Below, one piece after another: positions 58,289-64,000 of a stretch of DNA of 64,000 nt. Made by a program: the position numbers and the translations under genes. The DNA comes from Teratosphaeria epicoccoides (lineage: Eukaryota; Ascomycota; Dothideomycetes; Mycosphaerellales; Teratosphaeriaceae): contig JADDMT010000140.1 of assembly GCA_021401465.1 (NCBI GenBank), positions 1-64,000 of the forward strand, read 5' to 3'. Within the stretch, counting starts at the first letter, position 1. Each line of letters opens with the position of its first letter. The notes beneath the pieces were generated by a model. It saw only the letters and a list, made by a program, of their open reading frames with translations. It was not told where the DNA came from and ran no database searches.

Positions 58289-59480
58289 TTAAGAATTCTG
58301 CTCCGAAACTCTTATCTTCCTACGAATCGACCTTCTTAAGCCCTGCTCACGCCTCCTCCGCTCTTCAAATTCATGAATAACTTCTAGAGCGTTCTTGTAG
58401 TCTTTAGCTAGAACCTATTATGTGTACTTAGGTAGGTATCCTTTCTACTTTACTAGATAGTACGTTGCGCCTTTACGCTATATACTGTCCTTAATACCCT
58501 CGACTTCCTACTCTTCGTTCTCTTCTGCTACTAGCATTAGGTCCGCAGGCTCTTCGCCCTTACGCTATACCTATAGTTCGAGTAGAGATACGTAGAAGAC
58601 GTCATGCACACAATATGACGATAGCAATAATAGCTAGTACGCCTGTAAGCCTATCGCGTCGCGTATCCGGAAGGGTCCGACGAACCTTAGCGTCATCTTC
58701 TTGCTTAGAAGTTTCAGCTTAAGACTCTTCGTTAACAGTAATACCTTCGTACTAACTACGTACTACATCGGTTTAGCATAGGCGTTATTATGTTTAATCT
58801 AGGATTCTGAGGCCTTTTTCTAGTGTTCTATTAGCACTAAATGTACCTCGCGCATATGCCGCGCTAATTCTGCGGCAGCTAGCACCCTCTCCTTAGAAGA
58901 CTCGTCCTAAGGCAGTTCTAGATGTATTTCCGGATTAAAGCTATAAAGAATCTGAAATGGCAACATGCGCATAGTAGCATGCACGCTGTTATTAACTACA
59001 AATTCTGCCATAGGAATTGCGTTAGCATAGGCATCCTAGTTCTTAGCGTAGTAGCACTAAAGGTACTACTTAAGAGTCTAGTTCATACGTTTAGTCTAAC
59101 CATTAGTCTGTAGATAGAATGCTGTACTTAGGCAGTGCTTACTACGCGCCTTAAACACAAATTCTTGCTAGTATTTACTAGTAAAGACAGAACCTCAATC
59201 CGATAGGATACTTCGGGGGACACTAAAGCGCTATATGACTTCGTCGCAAAGTAGTCGCGCAAGCTCGCTACTTATGCACCTTTTCGTATATAGGATAAAG
59301 ACATTCATCTTAGAGTATTAGTTGACAACTATAAGGACAGTATTAACTACATTGCCTCTCTACTTTGCTAGCAGCAAATCAGTGATAAAATCTATAGTCA
59401 AGTCTTGCCATAGTCTCTCTAGTAGTAGGAGCGCCTAAGCATCGCTATAGGGGCGATAGCGCCGAGATTTGCTAACCTAG
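58289..59480 (-). pseudogene. GypA5 pol, C-terminal part
   Basis: Reads from the GypB5 junction at 59480, inside the integrase zinc domain region, through the integrase core and chromodomain to TAA at 58289-58291. Heavy TAG/TAA load. Confidence 0.85.
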
Positions 59481-59970
59481 TGTCATGAGTGTCAGGAGTA
59501 CTGTCCGGAGTACTGTAGGATACAGGATCATGTGGGTCCTAAGTGCTATGAGTCATAGTACTGTCATGGGAGTACTATGAGTCATAGGTATAGTCATGGA
59601 AGAAAGGATCTGTCACGTGAGGATAGATCCCTGGATCTGTAGGGTTAGTCTACAGATCCATGGGCTTGCAAGGAAGAAGGGATCTGTCACGTGATGACAG
59701 ACCCTTGGATCTGTAGGGTTAGTCCACAGATCTACAGACACGGATCTGTCGGGTCTGTCGACAGATCTAACAGAGCTGCTCTGTCGCTCTCTAGTATATA
59801 GGGATGGCTTTAGGACAGGCAGTTAGGAGCTTCGTGCTTAATCTCAATTCAATCCTCTCTTGCTTAGAGGAGAGTCAGTTACAAGGTCAACTGCTATTGT
59901 CGATATTCTTCACAGCTCCCGAGTCTAACACCTGGTCACCTTCCTACTATCGGCACCTACCCTTATGACA
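59481..59970 (+). repeat. GypB5 5' LTR (490 bp)
   Basis: TGTCATGAG...TTATGACA, same length and palindromes as GypB3. Confidence 0.95.
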
Positions 59971-60149
59971 TTTTGAGCACCACTTCTAGGGAAGCATCAG
60001 GAGACTCGGCGAGCGCTTGACATACGCCTATGTCAAGTAGTTCTTCAACTGTCAGTTTAAGCTCTAGCGACAGTCAACCGACACCACGAGAACAAGTTGC
60101 CGCTATACCTTAAATCACGTAGTAGCTCGAATCCATTCACCTTAGCGAG

Positions 60150-61928
60150 ATGGCTCTAGCATCCGTCGCAGGTTCAACTACCGGGAATGGACACGGCAAC
60201 AACGGCTTCAAGATAGGAAGCCCTACAGAGTTTACAGGACAACGATCTCAAGTCGAGATGTTTATCCTACAATGCTAGTTAGCATTTAACGTGGATACGG
60301 AACGGTTTACGACACATCATAAGCGAATGATGTACATTGTCTCTTACCTGAAGGGACCGGCGTTCGAGTTTATCCAGCCTCATCTAACGGATTATCTGGA
60401 TCACGTCAGCAGCGCCGAAGCCAGGAAGACGACGACTAGGGAGATTCTTAACTCAGACAAGTCTTTGTTTAAGGCATTACGCGAAGCATTCAGGCTCGGT
60501 AATGAGCAACAAGAGGCCGAAAGAGCTCTCCTAGGAATCTAGCAGAAGGGTTCCGCCACGAAGTACCGCGCGGACTTTCAGACCCTCTCTGCTCGAGTCG
60601 ACTAGAATGATAACGCTTTAGCCGCTCAGTTCTACTAGGGACTGAAGGAGACGGTTAAAGATGAAATTGCCCGAGGAGATTAGCCAACGACACTCAAGGA
60701 AATGAGCGATCTCGCGATTAGAATCGATAATCGCATCTAGGAACGACAGCAAGAACGACAACATGGAAATCGCAAGCTGGCGCAGGCTAACCATAAGGTC
60801 TAACGATCGGCACCGAAATGGCGAAGCGATTACTACGGTCTCTAACCTATGGAGTTAGATGCGACTAAGGGGCGTCTAAGGAATAGACCCCGAGGAAAGC
60901 CGCGGAAGGGCTCTCCTCCCCAGAATGGTCTGAAGAAGCCATTCGACAAGAGTAATCTCGAGTGCCACAACTGCGGAAAGAAAGGACACTTTTCCCGCGA
61001 ATGTTTTGCTAAGAAACAACGACAAGAGCTGCCTAGGATAGAGCAGGCTCGCGCGACAACGACGGCACCTAAGCAAAAGGTCGCCGCCACTCGAGAACCG
61101 GACTATGCCGCACTTACTTAGACTGCGTGCTACGACGACGATTGTCGAATTCACAAGAGTGATAAAGATGGTTCCGGATGGTACCCTAGCCGAAACAAGG
61201 CATAGTCGATCTGTGCGCTAAGGGGTACACCTTCTAGTACGACAGTCCTAAGAGAACAGGAACTAGAAGAAGAAGAAGAAGGTTCGGACGACAACTACGA
61301 GCTTGTCGAAGCCGTCATTCCTGATTCCGAGGAAGACGAGAGCATAGAGCGATAGGCCATGCCGCCACATGACATTGGACTCGACATTATCCGGATCATA
61401 CAGAACTAGTAGGCTCAGGCTTGCCCATGGATTAATGGAGTACAACACGTCGACTAGCTTTAGTATGACGAACTAGCCGACCGTATGCGACGACACCTGA
61501 GGAGACTACCGGTCGTAGCTTAACCTCACGCGCATCAGAAAGTTGTCCAAGAAATTGTACTGTTCGGGGTAGAGTTCACGCCCTAGGGAGGCTACCTAAC
61601 CCACGAAGGTATTTAGATTCCACGAGCGCTACGACTCCGAGTCTATCATTTAAAGATGGAGTACGCAAGGAACGCGCAGGAACAGCGAGGCCAAGAACGC
61701 GAACGATCTCTTAGGCCAGAAAACAGTAACGCTTACAGAAGAAGCCGAGACTGCACGATCCCTGAACTAGTCCGTGAAGACAGTTATTCGGGAAACGACG
61801 AGGTCCGCCAAAATTAGACCCACGGACGGACTAGACAGGGCTGCAACGATGTGCCGCGATCGGCGCCAGATACGCGAACAACCTTAGAGTATGGTTGCAC
61901 ATCGACGAGACGCTAGCTAGGGCCTTAA
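60150..61928 (+). pseudogene. GypB5 gag
   Basis: ATG 60150 to TAATAG at 61926. Capsid-like block open at 60291-60542. Zinc knuckle intact near 60963-61004, within an open block 60849-61121. Roughly fifteen Gln/Trp stops elsewhere. Together with GypB3 this is the best copy for the Gag sequence. Confidence 0.86.
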
Positions 61929-62489
61929 TAGATTCAGGATGTACTGGAATCTTCATGACGCCCAAGTTCGCCAGGACAGCTAGGATAAAGCTACAGGCGA
62001 AAACGAATGCTTTCTCGCTACAAGCGATTAATAGAAAGCCGGTCACGTACAACCAAGGAATAGTTGACGAGGAGACCGAGATAATGCCTCTGCGGATAGG
62101 ACGCCACTAAGAGATGCTCTAGTTCGACATCACGGAGTCGCCAGGCTCGGATGTAGTACTAGGGTTGCCATGGCTAAGGAACGCTAACCCCTATATCGAC
62201 TGGAAGAATGAGAGGATCTAGTTCCTAGAACTCTCAAGATCGATACCTCTACCTGTAGTGTACGACGCACTAGGCAAGATCGAAATATGTGCTATGACTT
62301 CAAGCGAGATGGTAGCCGCCATCAAGGATCTAGAACAGGAAGTGCACGTCCTATAGGTCAAAGTAACGCAATCGGAAGTCAGGGTCGAATTTATAGTTCC
62401 TGATAAGTATAAAGAGTTCGCTACTCTTTTCGAGGAAGAACCCGACCAAGAAGCTCTGCCAGAACACTAGGAGTAGGACTACGGGATAC
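61820..62489 (+). pseudogene. GypB5 pol N-terminus (protease)
   Basis: -1 frame relative to gag. ALIDSGCTG protease motif near 61922 in an open block 61895-62110. Cut at 62489 by the GypA6 LTR before RT. The right flank copy of the duplication lies outside the window. Confidence 0.85.
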
Positions 62490-63102
62490 TGATATAGATA
62501 TATGTGCTATATGATATGAAAATATCTCGCAGTGTGACAGAGTAATCCGACCTTTTAGTAGGTACAAGACAGCGCTGCTTTCTGCTTATCGCAGAGGTGG
62601 CGCTAAGGGTGCTTATAACCCCCGACGCTCCTCAATTAGGGAAAGCATGTCCGAGCCCAACCCCGTAGGGGTACCGTAGGGTCAGCGACGTGGGGGCGTC
62701 CTACGTCGACAACTGATCCTACTCGGACGACATACGAGCCAACGTATGTACGAAGGACCCCCTTGCCATATGTGGCAGGGTCACTGCATGCTAAGGGCGG
62801 CCATTAGAACCCATGCGGTTCAAATGGTCCCCTAGTATCAACCGTATCACTGCCCCTCCTCCTATGAGGATGTCCCTAGCCTTACTAAGTGACGCACGCG
62901 GAACATATAGGGTACGGGATGTGGCACGCTCACACCGCGCAAGGGTGAATAGGTAGATAGCCTGCGCAACATGTGTCATGCGCACACCTTAACACCTTCG
63001 CAGCGAGTGCAGGGCGGAGGCTGCTAACTCGGGCGGGTTTTAATCTGTCACATGTTAGGCGGCTTCGCAACACCTTCGCTTCACATGCAGATCGAGATAT
63101 CA
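62490..63102 (-). repeat. GypA6 3' LTR (613 bp)
   Basis: Plus strand TGATATAG...AGATATCA, 613 bp. Confidence 0.95.
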
Positions 63103-63647
63103 GGAAACCACGAGTACGTACTTCGGTCAATCCTTGAAATTATAGGGCGAGCATGCGCGCCGGCCTCGCCAAGTAGCTTGGCCGTCCCTATTTAGTCGTG
63201 ACCGTGAAGAACGTGTCGCAGAACCTCGGGGTAGTAGGAAAGTGCGCGGACACTCTGCGCGCGCCGCTCGAAACGGCAGGAGCGCGCTCCTGGCGCGGGC
63301 CTCGTCACATTTCCATGCTAGTAGGCTAGCACGAGTGCAGTCGGCGCACATGCGTGACGGCCGCGTTATCCGTTATTGCATCATTCGGTCCCCTTGTGAG
63401 TTAACTAGAGGCAGGTACTCTGCGCATGTAGTTCGAGTCACTAGCTTAACGGTTGCGGTAGGCAACAGGGGGGCTGTCAGAGGGTATAAAAACCTCGTCG
63501 CTTCCTAAACTTTCCTGTTCCAAGACACTAACATTGACCTCCGCTCCTACTTCGCTTAGCTTGCGCCTTACTATGTCTGCGGGTCTGTACCGGAGCTCCT
63601 TCTTCTTTAATCAATCAATCAAGATCAATCAACCTGTCTTAGCTATA
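63103..63647 (+). promoter_or_regulatory. GypA6 antisense-gene promoter region
   Basis: 545 bp as in other copies. TATAAAAA at 63485-63492, 163 nt before the ATG. It holds short frames on both strands that are not convincing genes. Confidence 0.58.
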
Positions 63648-64000
63648 ATGGCTCATGTGCTACAGACTAAGTTCGACGCTACTTACTCTGCCCGCGATCG
63701 TCGCTCGTGTCGACGATGCCTCGACAACCTTAGTAGCTAAGCTGCACACATCTCTCCTCCGCGTGTTAGTAAGGCGTCCCCTACCCGCGAGGTATGCGTG
63801 ACTTGTACTAACCGAAGCGTAGCCGAGATCTACGTCAGCGGGTTTGATGAGGGCGGTGTCTACCGCAATTGTGTTAACTGCAATGGCAAGCATCAAAAAT
63901 GCCAAGACCTCCCTGAAGAGGTGTACGGCGAGTACAACTAGCTCTGCCATAACATCGATGACTTCTAGAGTACGCGCGACGAGGGGATTGCTGAAGGCAC
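63648..64000 (+). pseudogene. GypA6 antisense zinc-binding gene (5' part), best preserved
   Basis: ATG intact at 63648. All zinc ligands are present: CX2C at residues 21/24, 50/53 and 75/78 (CVNC), then NGKHQKC with His82 and Cys85. Only three internal stops in 117 codons, all TAG at positions that fit Gln. The gene continues past the window end, so whether the rest is intact is unknown. Confidence 0.82.

Larger units (their letters stand above)
55494..59480 (-). mobile_element. GypA5: minus-strand chromovirus, 3' half
   Basis: LTR, antisense gene (now on the plus strand) and pol from the chromodomain back into integrase, where GypB5 is inserted at 59481. Inserted in GypB7; left flank ATTCT (55489-55493). 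The other half is beyond the window. Confidence 0.92.
59481..62489 (+). mobile_element. GypB5: plus-strand chromovirus, 5' half
   Basis: LTR, gag and the start of pol; interrupted at 62490 by GypA6. Inserted in the integrase of GypA5 (left flank CCTAG, 59476-59480). Lightly RIPed, close to GypB3. Confidence 0.93.
62490..64000 (-). mobile_element. GypA6: minus-strand chromovirus, 3' end only
   Basis: LTR and start of the antisense gene; continues beyond the window. Lightly RIPed, so it gives the best view of the antisense gene start. Confidence 0.92.

Noticed and set aside
60876..61154. Minus-strand frames opposite gag (also 10136-10414, 16503-16802, 29092-29391)
   Set aside because: Exact antisense shadows of the gag zinc-knuckle region. 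They recur only because gag recurs, and they have no motif or promoter.
1..64000. Alternative genetic code with TAG/TAA read as Gln
   Set aside because: TAG also replaces Trp, and His and Cys turn into Tyr by the same CpA rule. Damage also varies from copy to copy. RIP explains all of this.

Overview
The window is a heavily mutated, repeat-filled block from what looks like a filamentous ascomycete (Pezizomycotina) genome. Almost every recognisable reading frame is broken by TAG or TAA where glutamine (CAG/CAA) or tryptophan (TGG) is expected. Histidine to tyrosine and cysteine to tyrosine changes follow the same rule. This is the CpA to TpA signature of repeat-induced point mutation (RIP), seen on both strands. 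No intact host gene, rRNA or tRNA was found.

Three mobile-element families explain nearly everything (working labels are mine). GypA is a Ty3/gypsy chromovirus with a 613-bp LTR (TGATAT...ATATCA), one gag-pol frame ending in a chromodomain, and an antisense 498-codon gene between pol and the 3' LTR. GypB is a second chromovirus, about 7.0 kb, with a 470-490 bp LTR (TGTCAT...ATGACA), gag and pol in a -1 relation, and a smaller antisense Cys-rich/coiled-coil gene that overlaps the end of pol tail to tail. PlvX is a Plavaka-type (CMC superfamily) DNA transposon of about 13.7 kb with 27-bp terminal inverted repeats. It carries a transposase plus four further reading frames, among them a methyltransferase-like gene and a MYND zinc-finger gene.

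Layout. 1-6276 is copy GypA1, inserted in GypA2 (6277-9428), itself inserted in GypB1 (9429-10741). GypB2 runs 10742-53574 but is split by PlvX (14777-50624). PlvX is split by GypA3 (14920-37038, 5-bp target duplication GTAGC). GypA3 is split twice, by GypB3 (15129-22146, duplication CTTTC, inside its 5' LTR) and GypB4 (27719-34631, duplication GACGA, inside its antisense gene). After GypB2 comes a 486-bp spacer (53575-54060). Then the minus-strand GypB7 (54061-55493) is interrupted by minus-strand GypA5 (55494-59480), which is interrupted by plus-strand GypB5 (59481-62489), which is interrupted by minus-strand GypA6 (62490 to the window end).

The nesting gives a relative time order, and RIP load agrees with it in part: GypB3, GypB5 and GypA6 are the least mutated, while GypB4, GypA2, GypA3 and GypA5 are far more decayed. 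The points of most interest are the antisense zinc-finger genes carried by both chromoviruses and the multi-gene cargo of the Plavaka-type element.
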